Source: CAYFRC01 sp050946115 (lineage in GTDB: Bacteria > Bacillota > Clostridia > Christensenellales > Aristaeellaceae). Taken from it: DNA of 64,000 nucleotides. Under the pieces are notes generated by a model. It was not told where the DNA came from. It saw only the letters and a program-made list of their open reading frames with translations, and ran no database searches. The number at the start of each line of letters is the position of its first letter. Within the stretch, counting starts at the first letter, position 1. A program made the translations under genes and the position numbers. The stretch lies in contig JBMNUF010000003.1 in NCBI GenBank assembly GCA_050946115.1, positions 1 through 64,000 of the forward strand. Reading direction: 5' to 3'. Shown here piece after piece: positions 17,366 through 25,523 of this stretch.

Positions 17366-18778
17366 TTGAAAAACGTGAAGAAAATAAAGAAAGTAAAGAG
17401 AAAGCCCGTCTCGTGGGCGCTGCCTTTGACGATATTGTCCCTCACGGTAATCTGCATCCTGTGCGCCTCGCTCATCGCATGGGCGGGGGATTCCACGTAT
17501 TACATGATTATGCGCGAGGCGGTCGATCGCCCCACGTATTATGCGGGCATCTTCATCGACGGCAAGGACGTGTCGTCCTTAACCTATGCCGAAGCGTTAG
17601 ACCGTTGGGCAGAATACGACGCGCAGGCGCGCAGCGCCCACAACGTCCGCCTCGCCCTGCGCGGCGAAACGTGGGAGATGGACGCAAACTCCCTCGCCTA
17701 CGAGAGCGACTATGTCGAGCCGCTCGCGCGCGCGTGGATGGTCGGGCGGTACGGCTCGCTCGCGCAGCGATACGAAACCGTGCGCACGCTGAGCGACAGA
17801 AACTACGCGGTCCCGCGCTCCTACAGCATGAAAAAGCTCAAAACGCTGCTCGAAGCCATCGCGAGCGCGAACAACGTGGAGGCATATGCCGCGCAGGTCA
17901 AGAATTTCGATCCGGGAAGCGGCACGTTCACCTTTACGGAGGCGAAGAACGGGCAGATGATCGACGAGGACGAGATCATTGGCGACGTCAACAACGCTAT
18001 AAAGCGCGGCGGCGGCACGGTAGACATCGCGCTATACGAAATCGACGCGCAGGAGACAGCCGAAAAGATTTCCTCGCAATACGGCTTAATCGCCAGCGCG
18101 ACGACGAACGCCTCCTCCTCATCGAAAAAGCGGCTGACCAACCTCAAGGTCGCCTGCAGGACGATCAGCGGCATGAAGATCGACGTCGGCGAGACCTTTT
18201 CCTTCAACGAGGCGCTCGGAAAGCGCACGACGGAGAAGGGGTACAAGCCCGCCGGCGCGATAGAAAACGGGATCACGACCGATCAGGTCGGCGGCGGCAT
18301 CTGCCAGATCTCGACGACGCTGTTCAACGCCGCCGTCAAGGCGGACCTGTCCATCGTGGAGCGCTCGCCGCACTCGCGCCCTTCCGCGTATATCGACATC
18401 GGGAAGGACGCGGCGGTCAACTGGCCGAACCAGGATTTCAAGTTCAAAAACACGTCGACCGAGCCCGTGTATATCGCAGCCACCGTCACGGGCAAAAAGC
18501 GCGTCGTCATCTCGATCTACGGGAAGCTGCGCGAGGACGGCGTGACCATCAAGCTCGAATCCAAGAAGACCGCGACCATCGCCCCCGGCGCCGACCGCAT
18601 TTCTTACGATCCGACGCTCCCTACCGGCCAAAGCGTCGTCGTCGAAAAGGCGCGCAAGGGATATAAAGCGACGACCTATAAGGTGTATTACGACGCGAAC
18701 GAAAGAGAGATCAGCCGCGAGGTGCTCTGCAAGAGCAGCTACCCCGCCTCCGGCGCCATCGTGCGCGTAGGAAATTAA
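17366..18778 (+). CDS. VanW-family cell-surface protein
   Basis: A 470-residue membrane-anchored protein. A lysine-rich cytoplasmic tip precedes one membrane helix (about 19-40); the outside part has a peptidoglycan-binding-like region (about 60-270) and the VanW domain (about 275-400) with FSFNEALGKRTTEKGY and GGGICQISTTLFNAA, then YIAATVTGKKRVVISIYG. VanW is an accessory gene of some vanB-type vancomycin clusters, but the domain is common in Clostridia lacking resistance; its function is unknown. The TTG start follows GGAGGAAAAGCC. metA follows after 20 nt. Confidence 0.85.
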   Translation: MKNVKKIKKVKRKPVSWALPLTILSLTVICILCASLIAWAGDSTYYMIMREAVDRPTYYAGIFIDGKDVSSLTYAEALDRWAEYDAQARSAHNVRLALRGETWEMDANSLAYESDYVEPLARAWMVGRYGSLAQRYETVRTLSDRNYAVPRSYSMKKLKTLLEAIASANNVEAYAAQVKNFDPGSGTFTFTEAKNGQMIDEDEIIGDVNNAIKRGGGTVDIALYEIDAQETAEKISSQYGLIASATTNASSSSKKRLTNLKVACRTISGMKIDVGETFSFNEALGKRTTEKGYKPAGAIENGITTDQVGGGICQISTTLFNAAVKADLSIVERSPHSRPSAYIDIGKDAAVNWPNQDFKFKNTSTEPVYIAATVTGKKRVVISIYGKLREDGVTIKLESKKTATIAPGADRISYDPTLPTGQSVVVEKARKGYKATTYKVYYDANEREISREVLCKSSYPASGAIVRVGN

Positions 18779-18798
18779 CGACAGGAGGAAATAAACCA

Positions 18799-19734
18799 AT
18801 GCCCGTAAAAGTACCGGATACCCTGCCCGCCGTCGAAGCGCTTCGCGCGGAAAACATCTTCATCATGACCGAAAATCGCGCCCAGACGCAGGACATTCGC
18901 CCGCTGCGCATCGCGATCTTGAACCTCATGCCGACCAAGGCGATCACGGAGACGCAGCTTCTGCGCGTGATCGGAAATACCCCCTTGCAGGTTGAGATCA
19001 CGCTGCTGCGCCCGGCGTCCCACATCTCCAAAAACACCCCCGAATCGCATATGACGGCGTTTTATAAGACGTTTGACGAGATCAAAAACATCAAGTTCGA
19101 CGGGCTCATCGTCACGGGCGCGCCGGTCGAGATGCTGGATTTTGAAGAGGTGGATTACTGGAACGAATTGATGCACATCATCGATTGGTCGAAAACGCAC
19201 GTGTTCTCCACGTTTTTCATCTGCTGGGCGGCACAGGCGGCGCTGTACTACCTGTACGGCATCCCGAAATACGAATTGCCGCAAAAATGCTCCGGCGTGT
19301 TCCGCCACAGGGTGCTTCTGCCGAACCATCCGCTGCTTCGCGGGTTCGATACGACGTTTCACGCGCCGCATTCCCGCCACACGGAGGTGCGCGAGGCGGA
19401 TATCGCAAACGACGAGCGCCTGCTCCTCCTCTCCAAGAGCGACATGGCGGGCGTATACCTCGTCGCATCCAAGGAGGGTAGGCGCGTGTTCGTCACGGGG
19501 CACAGCGAATATGACCCGAATACGCTGAAATTGGAATACGAGCGCGACATCAAAAAGGGCTTGGACGTGCCCGTGCCGTACCACTATTTCCCGAACGACG
19601 ACCCGACGCAGCCGCCGAATGTCCGCTGGCGCGCCCATTCCAACCTGCTCTTTCAAAACTGGCTGAACTATTTTGTCTATCAGGAAGTCCCCTACGACGC
19701 GGAGCGCATCGGGGTCGCCGAGACGGGCGTGTAA
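18799..19734 (+). CDS. metA: Homoserine O-acyltransferase MetA, predicted to use acetyl-CoA
   Basis: A 311-residue enzyme that acylates the hydroxyl of homoserine at the start of methionine synthesis. The catalytic residues fall at their usual positions: Cys142 in FFICWAAQ, His235 and Glu237 in TGHSEYD. Residue 111, in TGAPVE, is glutamate; in Bacillus cereus MetA Glu111 gives acetyl-CoA preference, whereas glycine gives succinyl-CoA use in E. coli. The product is therefore probably O-acetylhomoserine despite the usual name succinyltransferase. It follows vanW by 20 nt, with AGGAGG in the gap; no S-box or T-box fits in so short a space. Confidence 0.93.
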   Translation: MPVKVPDTLPAVEALRAENIFIMTENRAQTQDIRPLRIAILNLMPTKAITETQLLRVIGNTPLQVEITLLRPASHISKNTPESHMTAFYKTFDEIKNIKFDGLIVTGAPVEMLDFEEVDYWNELMHIIDWSKTHVFSTFFICWAAQAALYYLYGIPKYELPQKCSGVFRHRVLLPNHPLLRGFDTTFHAPHSRHTEVREADIANDERLLLLSKSDMAGVYLVASKEGRRVFVTGHSEYDPNTLKLEYERDIKKGLDVPVPYHYFPNDDPTQPPNVRWRAHSNLLFQNWLNYFVYQEVPYDAERIGVAETGV

Positions 19735-19770
19735 ATTCCGTTTCCATTCCGACAAGATTTTTTCGTATGC

Positions 19771-19799
19771 TTGAAATCTCGCCATAATAATGCTACAAT
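19771..19799 (+). promoter_or_regulatory. Promoter of the rnf operon
   Basis: TTGAAA (19771-19776), 17 bp, TACAAT (19794-19799). The first gene, rnfG, starts 52 nt after the -10 box. Confidence 0.75.
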
Positions 19800-19851
19800 A
19801 TATGCATTATAGTTTGTCGCATCGAGATTGCGGGAAAGGGGTTTTTTGTCT

Positions 19852-20394
19852 ATGAAAAAACAACTGCCTGCCTACGTGGTGCTGTGCGTCATAGCACTCG
19901 CGGCAGGACTGCTTCTGAGCGTGACCAACGCCCTCACCGAAAAGCGTATCGAGGAGCAGAATCGCCTCGCGGCGGTAGCCGCGCGCACCGCCGCACTCCC
20001 CGGCGCGGACGCCTTTGAAGAAATCGCGCTCCCGGAAGGGTCGGCGTTGGACGCCGCGTACCGCGGCACGGCGAGCGGCGAGACGATCGGATACGTGGCG
20101 CAGATCACGGTCAACGGCTACGGCGGCAAGATCGAGGTCGTCGTCGGCATGGAACCGGAAGGTGCAATCGCCGCGATCAATGTTGGCGGCTCCGCCTTCT
20201 CGGAGACGGCGGGGCTCGGCGCAAAGGTCAAGGACGCATCGTTCACCTCACAGTTTGAGGGACTACCCGAAAAGGCCGTGCTCAAGCAGAACATCGACAG
20301 CATCACCGGCGCGACCATCAGTTCCGCTGCGGTCGTCGACGGCGTGAACGCCTGCCGCGATACCCTTTTGACGCTCGCGGCGGCAGATCGATAG
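19852..20394 (+). CDS. rnfG: Rnf complex subunit G (covalent FMN)
   Basis: A 180-residue subunit with an N-terminal membrane helix (about 6-24) and an extracytoplasmic FMN-binding domain. The flavinylation motif is SITGATISSAAV near residues 147-158, where the Thr of TGATIS should carry FMN through a phosphoester bond. ETAGLGAKVKD is the other conserved block. It passes electrons inside the ion-pumping ferredoxin:NAD oxidoreductase. The start follows AAAGGGG by 9 nt. It is the first gene of the operon here, rather than third as in the usual C-D-G-E-A-B order. Confidence 0.92.
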   Translation: MKKQLPAYVVLCVIALAAGLLLSVTNALTEKRIEEQNRLAAVAARTAALPGADAFEEIALPEGSALDAAYRGTASGETIGYVAQITVNGYGGKIEVVVGMEPEGAIAAINVGGSAFSETAGLGAKVKDASFTSQFEGLPEKAVLKQNIDSITGATISSAAVVDGVNACRDTLLTLAAADR

Positions 20395-20400
20395 GAGGCG

Positions 20401-21738
20401 ATGAAGTTGCAGAAAAATACATTTCGCGGCGGCGTACATCCCATGCGCCTATCCCACGAGGGCAAGAGGCCCACGCGGGACAGGCCCACGCGCGATTTCG
20501 TTTCGGACACCGTCTGCCTCTTAATGAACATGCACCTGGGCGCGCCGTCCAAACCCTGCGTCAAGAAAGGCGACCGCGTCCTCGTCGGGCAGGTCGTGGG
20601 CGAACCGGTCGGTTTCCTCGGCATCCCCGTACACGCGAGCGTTTCGGGCGAGGTCGTGAGCGTCGAGGCGCGCCCCTATCTCGTGGCGGAACCCGCGATG
20701 TGCGTCACCATCAAAAACGACTTTGCGGAGGAATGGGTCGAGCTGCACCCGCTGGGCAATGTGGAGACCTGCGATAAGGAGGCGATCCTCCCCGCGATCA
20801 AGGCGGCGGGCATCTGCGGCCTTGGCGGTGCGTGCTTTCCGACCCATGTGAAGCTTTCGGTCCCCGAAGGCGCGTATTGCGACACGATCATCCTAAACGG
20901 CGCGGAGTGCGAAACCTTCCTGACCTCCGATGACCGCCTCATGCGCGAAAAACCCACGCGCGTGGTGGACGGCCTGCGCGCCGCGATGCGCGCGATCAAC
21001 GTCAAGCGCGGCGTCATCGCGATCGAGGACAACAAGCCCGAAGCCATCGAAGCCATTCGGCAGGCGGCGAGCGGCAGGAACGGCGTAGAGGTTAAGGTCG
21101 TGAAGACCAAGTACCCGCAGGGCGGCGAAAAGCAGCTGATCGAGGTCGTCACGGGCCGTCAGGTGCCGACGAGAAAGCTCCCGATCGACGTGCACGCTAT
21201 CGTCTTAAACGTGGGGACGGCGGCGGCGATCGCGGACGCGGTCATCGACGGAAGGCCCCTCATCGACCGCATCACGACCGTGACCGGCCGTGTCAGGCAG
21301 CCCGAAAACCTCCGCCTTCGCATCGGCACGATCATCGGCGACGTCATCGGCGAATGCGGCGGCTTCAGCGAGGAACCCGGCAAGATCGCCTGCGGCGGTG
21401 GCATGACGGGGCTTTGCTGCCCCAATACGGACATCCCCGTCGCCAAGGGCACCAACGGGATCGTCGTCTACAACGTGAGGGAATCCAAGAGCGTGGACGA
21501 AAAGCCCTGCATCCGCTGCGGCAGGTGCGTCGAAGTGTGCCCCATCGGGCTGAATCCCTATCGCATGAAGCCGTATTGCGACGACGGCGATTTTCAGGAG
21601 GCGCAAAAGCTCTGCGTGACGGATTGCATCCTCTGCGGAGCATGCAGCTATGCCTGCCCCTCCAAGAGGTGGCTAACCGCGTCGTTCAGGCTCGCGAAGG
21701 ACAAGATCGCCCTCGCGGCGAAAAAAGGAGGGAAATAA
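20401..21738 (+). CDS. rnfC: Rnf complex subunit C (NADH/FMN, Fe-S)
   Basis: A 445-residue peripheral subunit that reacts with NAD. GGVHP at the N-terminus, the flavin/NADH region (GLGGACFPTHVK, ILNGAECETFLTSDDRLM) and two [4Fe-4S] motifs (CIRCGRCVEVCP, CILCGACSYACP) mark it. The AGGAGG at 20393-20398 is only 2 nt from the ATG at 20401; a TTG two codons later (20407) has ideal 8-nt spacing and may be the true start, costing two residues. Confidence 0.95.
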   Translation: MKLQKNTFRGGVHPMRLSHEGKRPTRDRPTRDFVSDTVCLLMNMHLGAPSKPCVKKGDRVLVGQVVGEPVGFLGIPVHASVSGEVVSVEARPYLVAEPAMCVTIKNDFAEEWVELHPLGNVETCDKEAILPAIKAAGICGLGGACFPTHVKLSVPEGAYCDTIILNGAECETFLTSDDRLMREKPTRVVDGLRAAMRAINVKRGVIAIEDNKPEAIEAIRQAASGRNGVEVKVVKTKYPQGGEKQLIEVVTGRQVPTRKLPIDVHAIVLNVGTAAAIADAVIDGRPLIDRITTVTGRVRQPENLRLRIGTIIGDVIGECGGFSEEPGKIACGGGMTGLCCPNTDIPVAKGTNGIVVYNVRESKSVDEKPCIRCGRCVEVCPIGLNPYRMKPYCDDGDFQEAQKLCVTDCILCGACSYACPSKRWLTASFRLAKDKIALAAKKGGK

Positions 21739-21741
21739 GCA

Positions 21742-22665
21742 ATGCCTCTGCGACTTTCCACCGCGCCGCACATCCGCGGCAGGGCATCAACGGCCTCGCT
21801 CATGGGGAATGTGCTCATCGCGCTCCTTCCGTGCGCGGCGGCCGGCGCATATTTCTTCGGACTGAATACGCTTTGGATTCTCTTGATTTCCACGGTATCG
21901 GCCGTCGCCGCGGAGCTGATCTGGCAGCTCTTGGCGCGGCAGACGATCCGCATCGGCGACCTTTCCGCCGCGGTGACGGGGCTCCTTTTGGGGCTGAACC
22001 TCCCGCCGACCGCGCCGTGGTGGCTCGCCGTCATCGGCAGCTTCATCGCCGTAATCCTCGTCAAGCAGCTCTTCGGCGGCATCGGCGACAACTTCATGAA
22101 CCCCGCCCTCGCAGCGCGCGGCATCCTGCTCGCCTCGTGGCCCGTTCGCATGACGGCGTTCGTGCTGCCCGGCGCGGATGCGGTCTCCTCCGCCACGCCG
22201 CTTGCGGGCGCGGATTTTACGATGCTTCAGAAATTCCTCGGGGAGATTCCCGGCTGTATCGGCGAGGTCAGCAAGGTCGCGATTCTCGTGGGCTTTTGCT
22301 ATCTCCTCCTCACGAGGACGATTTCGTGGCGCATCCCCGTGACATTGATTTTGACGACCTTTGTGCTGAGCCTCTTTACATCGGGCGGCATCATGGGCGC
22401 GACGGACGCAATCCTCTCCGGCGGTTTGCTTTTCGGCGCGGTGTTCATGGCGACGGACTACGTCACGTGCCCCATGACGGCGCGCGGTCAGTTCCTGTAT
22501 GCGGCGTTTGTCGGGCTGGTCATCTGGGTCGTCCGGTCTTTCTGTAATTATCCCGAGGGCGTGACTTACGGCATTTTGCTGGGCAACATCGTCACCCCGC
22601 TCATCGACCGCTTCATGCCCGAGCGCATATACGGCTATGGAAAGGAGGCAAAGAGCAATGGCTGA
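21742..22665 (+). CDS. rnfD: Rnf complex subunit D (membrane flavoprotein)
   Basis: A 307-residue membrane subunit with about nine helices, related to NqrB/RnfD. NFMNPALAARGILLASWP is conserved, and SSATPL (about 155-160) corresponds to the S(G)AT flavinylation motif, here with Ser for Gly but keeping the Thr. FMATDYVTCPMT is the second family block. AAAGGAGGG precedes the ATG. It overlaps rnfE by 8 nt. Confidence 0.94.
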   Translation: MPLRLSTAPHIRGRASTASLMGNVLIALLPCAAAGAYFFGLNTLWILLISTVSAVAAELIWQLLARQTIRIGDLSAAVTGLLLGLNLPPTAPWWLAVIGSFIAVILVKQLFGGIGDNFMNPALAARGILLASWPVRMTAFVLPGADAVSSATPLAGADFTMLQKFLGEIPGCIGEVSKVAILVGFCYLLLTRTISWRIPVTLILTTFVLSLFTSGGIMGATDAILSGGLLFGAVFMATDYVTCPMTARGQFLYAAFVGLVIWVVRSFCNYPEGVTYGILLGNIVTPLIDRFMPERIYGYGKEAKSNG

Positions 22666-23299
22666 GGGAAAATCGAACCTCAAATCGGTGTTTCTAAACG
22701 GCATCATCACCGAAAACCCGATCTTTCGGCTGGTGCTTGGCACCTGTCCGACGCTTGCGACCACCACGAGCGCGATCAACGGGCTCGGCATGGGCGCCGC
22801 GGCGACCTTCGTCTTGATCGGCTCCAACGCCGTCATCTCCCTCTTGCGCAACTTCATCCCCGACAAGGTGCGCATCCCCGCGTTTATCGTGGTCATCTGC
22901 ACGTTCGTCACGATCATTCAGATGTGCATGCAGGCGTTTCTCCCCTCGCTGTATGAGGCGCTGGGGCTGTTCATCCCGCTGATCGTCGTCAACTGCATCA
23001 TCCTCGCGCGCGCGGAGGCGTTCGCAAGCAAGAACGGCGTGCTCGCGTCCGCGATGGACGGACTCGGCATGGGCGTGGGCTTCACGCTCGCGCTGGTGCT
23101 CATGGGCGCGATCCGCGAACTGATCGGAAGCGGCAGCGTCTTCGGCGTGAACGTCATGGGCGCTTCGTATGAGCCGATGATCATCATCATCCTCGCATCG
23201 GGCGGCTTTCTCACCTTCGGGCTGCTGCTGGGCGCATTCAACGCGATCGTAGCCAAGGCTGAAAAGGCACAAAGGGCAAAGGAGGGGCTTGGGGTATGA
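22658..23299 (+). CDS. rnfE: Rnf complex subunit E
   Basis: A 213-residue six-helix membrane subunit homologous to NqrD/RsxE. NGIITENPIFRLVLGTCPTLA contains the conserved cysteine that helps hold the intramembrane iron-sulfur centre; the paired cysteine is in VVNCIILARAEAFA. With RnfA it forms the symmetric inner core through which electrons cross the membrane. The ATG at 22658 follows GGAGG and overlaps the rnfD stop. Confidence 0.94.
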   Translation: MAEGKSNLKSVFLNGIITENPIFRLVLGTCPTLATTTSAINGLGMGAAATFVLIGSNAVISLLRNFIPDKVRIPAFIVVICTFVTIIQMCMQAFLPSLYEALGLFIPLIVVNCIILARAEAFASKNGVLASAMDGLGMGVGFTLALVLMGAIRELIGSGSVFGVNVMGASYEPMIIIILASGGFLTFGLLLGAFNAIVAKAEKAQRAKEGLGV

Positions 23300-23883
23300 A
23301 CGAACTTACCAAAATCCTTCTGTTCATGGTCAGCTGCATCCTGACGCACAACTTCATCTTCTCCCGCTTCCTCGGCTGCTGCCCGTTCCTGGGCGTTTCG
23401 CGCAAGGTCGAAACGGCGGCGGGCATGGGGCTGGCGGTGACGTTCGTCATGGCGCTCGCCTCGCTGTTCACATGGATCGTATACTATCTGGCGCTCGTCC
23501 CGCTCAAGCTGGAGTATCTAGACACCATCACGTTTATCCTGGTCATCGCGGCGCTCGTGCAGTTCGTGGAGATGTTCCTCAAAAAGAGCAGCCCCGCCCT
23601 GTACAGCGCGCTGGGCATCTATCTGCCGCTGATCACGACCAACTGCGCCGTCTTGGGCATAACGGTGCTCAACAAAACCGAGGGCTACAACCTCGGCTAC
23701 AGCGTATTAAACGGCGTCTTCGGCGCGCTGGGCTTCCTCCTCGCGATCACGTTGATGGCGGGCATCAGGGAGCGGCTCGAAACCAGCAAGATTCCGAAGT
23801 GCCTGCAGGGATTTCCGATCAGCCTCATCATCGCGGGCCTCATGAGCGTGGCGTTCATGGGCTTTGCGGGGCTTGGGCAGTAA
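23296..23883 (+). CDS. rnfA: Rnf complex subunit A
   Basis: A 195-residue six-helix membrane subunit homologous to NqrE/RsxA, in inverted topology to RnfE. FLGCCPFLGVS and TTNCAVLGITVLN bear the cysteines for the shared iron-sulfur centre. Its ATG overlaps the rnfE stop (ATGA), giving coupled synthesis of the two core halves. Confidence 0.95.
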   Translation: MNELTKILLFMVSCILTHNFIFSRFLGCCPFLGVSRKVETAAGMGLAVTFVMALASLFTWIVYYLALVPLKLEYLDTITFILVIAALVQFVEMFLKKSSPALYSALGIYLPLITTNCAVLGITVLNKTEGYNLGYSVLNGVFGALGFLLAITLMAGIRERLETSKIPKCLQGFPISLIIAGLMSVAFMGFAGLGQ

Positions 23884-23898
23884 GGAGGCGCAAAAGCT

Positions 23899-24684
23899 AT
23901 GCCGATTATTTATGCCGTATCGCTGCTCGGCGGGCTGGGGCTCGCGTTCGGGCTGCTGCTGACGCTCGCAAGCAAGCTTTTTGCCGTGGAGGTCGACGAG
24001 CGCGTCGAGAAGATCCGCGAATGTCTCGGCGGCGCGAACTGCGGCGCGTGCGGCTTCGCCGGATGCGACGCTTTTGCGGAAGCGGTCGTCGCGGGCAAGG
24101 CGCCGGCTGACGGCTGCCCGCCCGCCGGAAAAGCCGCCGCGAGCGCGATCGCCGAGATCATGGGCGTGACCATCGAGGAGAAAGAGCGCATGGTCGCGCG
24201 CGTCCTCTGCCAGGGGCGCCCCGGCATCGCCAATACCCGCTATGTCTACGACGGCTACAAGAGCTGCGCCATCGCCGCGAACATCGCGGGCGGCCCCAAG
24301 GAGTGCCGCTTCGCGTGCGTGGGCTTGGGCGACTGCATGGACGTGTGCCGTTTCGATGCGATCTCTATCGAGGACGGCCTCGCGCGGGTCAATCCCGATG
24401 CGTGCCAATCCTGCGGAATGTGCGTGGACGCCTGCCCGAGGGGCGTCCTGAAGCTGCTGCCCGTTTCCAGCAAGGTGATCGTGCGCTGCCACAACAGCGA
24501 CGTCGCTCGGGTCGCGCGGGCGGTCTGCATGAACGCCTGCATAGGCTGCGGCAGGTGCGTGAAGGAGTGCAAGTACGGCGCGATTGCGGTCGAAAACGGC
24601 TACGCCCACATCGATCCCGTCAAGTGCGTGCGCTGTGGCGACTGCGCCGTCGTATGCCCCTGCAACTGCATCACGGTGGAATAA
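23899..24684 (+). CDS. rnfB: Rnf complex subunit B (polyferredoxin)
   Basis: A 261-residue subunit that accepts electrons from reduced ferredoxin. One N-terminal membrane helix, then the [4Fe-4S] motif CGACGFAGCDAF, a cysteine cluster CRFACVGLGDCMDVC and three further ferredoxin motifs, CQSCGMCVDACP, CIGCGRCVKEC and CVRCGDCAVVCP. The start follows AAGGAGG. Last of the six rnf genes. Confidence 0.95.
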   Translation: MPIIYAVSLLGGLGLAFGLLLTLASKLFAVEVDERVEKIRECLGGANCGACGFAGCDAFAEAVVAGKAPADGCPPAGKAAASAIAEIMGVTIEEKERMVARVLCQGRPGIANTRYVYDGYKSCAIAANIAGGPKECRFACVGLGDCMDVCRFDAISIEDGLARVNPDACQSCGMCVDACPRGVLKLLPVSSKVIVRCHNSDVARVARAVCMNACIGCGRCVKECKYGAIAVENGYAHIDPVKCVRCGDCAVVCPCNCITVE

Positions 24685-24687
24685 ACG

Positions 24688-25203
24688 ATGAATGCATATG
24701 TAATGGCGCTTGGAATGTTCGACGGCGTCCACCTTGGGCACAGGGCGCTGCTCGCACAAACCGCGGCGGAAGCGAAGCGCCGCGACATCCGAAGCCTCGT
24801 CTACACCTTTTCCAACCACCCCAAGAGCGTCTTTTCGACCGCGCCGGAGCCGCTCATGTCTGCGGACGAAAAAAGGCAAATCATCCTCTCTCTGGGCATT
24901 GACGAGGTCGTCATGCGCCCGTTCGACAAGGAGACGGCGAACCTTTCGCCGGAAGCGTTCATAGAGGGCATTCTTTCCGAATACCGCGTGCAGTGCTTCG
25001 CGGTAGGGCGCGATTACGCCTTCGGAAGGGGCGGCAAGGGAAATGTGGAAACGCTCCTTTCGCTCGGAAAAACGCACGGCTTTGGCGTCCTCGCCATAGA
25101 CGACGTGCTGTATGAGGGCGAAACAATCTCTTCAACCAGGATTCGCGCGCTCCTCGACGCGGGAGATGCCGAAACAGCAAAAAAGCTCCTCGGAGCCGAA
25201 TGA
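24688..25203 (+). CDS. FAD synthetase domain protein (RibF N-terminal half)
   Basis: A 171-residue nucleotidyltransferase that would convert FMN and ATP to FAD. ALGMFDGVHLGHRALL carries the HxGH motif (GVHLGH) and DYAFGRGGKGN and ISSTRIRALL are the family blocks. Bifunctional RibF is about 300 residues with a C-terminal riboflavin kinase; that half is absent. It starts 4 nt after rnfB stops, in the operon of a flavin-rich complex, so it may serve Rnf maturation or flavin supply. A separate kinase or full RibF must exist elsewhere. Confidence 0.85.
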   Translation: MNAYVMALGMFDGVHLGHRALLAQTAAEAKRRDIRSLVYTFSNHPKSVFSTAPEPLMSADEKRQIILSLGIDEVVMRPFDKETANLSPEAFIEGILSEYRVQCFAVGRDYAFGRGGKGNVETLLSLGKTHGFGVLAIDDVLYEGETISSTRIRALLDAGDAETAKKLLGAE

Positions 25204-25210
25204 CACCACC

Positions 25211-25249
25211 ATCGCGCCGCGAGGAAAACACTTTCGCGGCGCGATACTT
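25211..25249 (+). terminator. Terminator of the rnf operon
   Basis: A perfect 12-bp stem, ATCGCGCCGCGA (25211-25222) with TCGCGGCGCGAT (25234-25245), followed by ACTTTTCT. It is 8 nt after the last stop codon. Confidence 0.8.
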
Positions 25250-25467
25250 TTCTATAAATACACGGCAGGTATACGGAGGAAGACGATCCCCATTGGGATT
25301 TGGGGGCATCATCCAAACGCATCTGTCGGACATGGAAACCGGCAGTGTAGACACATACGGCTTCAAGATTCCCAATCGTATTGGTTTAAGACGCCGTTTG
25401 AATACAAGGCGGGGAGCTCGGACCGCGGTATGCGGATTTACCGTAAAAATCACGAAGAAGATCGCGC
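25250..25467. other. Spacer without recognisable gene
   Basis: About 220 nt between two terminators. Short frames exist on both strands, but none has a convincing ribosome binding site or a recognisable product. It could be a decayed gene remnant. Confidence 0.45.
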
Positions 25468-25506
25468 AAAAACCGCCGCGAGGAATTGTTCCTTGCGGCG
25501 GTTTTT
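25468..25506. terminator. Bidirectional intrinsic terminator
   Basis: AAAAACCGCCGC pairs with GCGGCGGTTTTT, with an inner AGGAA/TTCCT pairing. It has Ts on either strand and ends transcription of the oxidoreductase gene (minus) and any read-through from rnf. Confidence 0.88.
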
Positions 25507-25523
25507 CTATTCCGTAAAGCGCA

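Noticed and set aside
17366..18778. VanW as evidence of a vancomycin-resistance cluster
   Set aside because: No vanH, vanA/B, vanX or vanRS neighbours; VanW domains are common in susceptible Clostridia.
25200..25517. Frame of about 105 codons after the rnf operon
   Set aside because: It runs through two terminator hairpins, has no ribosome binding site and no recognisable product.
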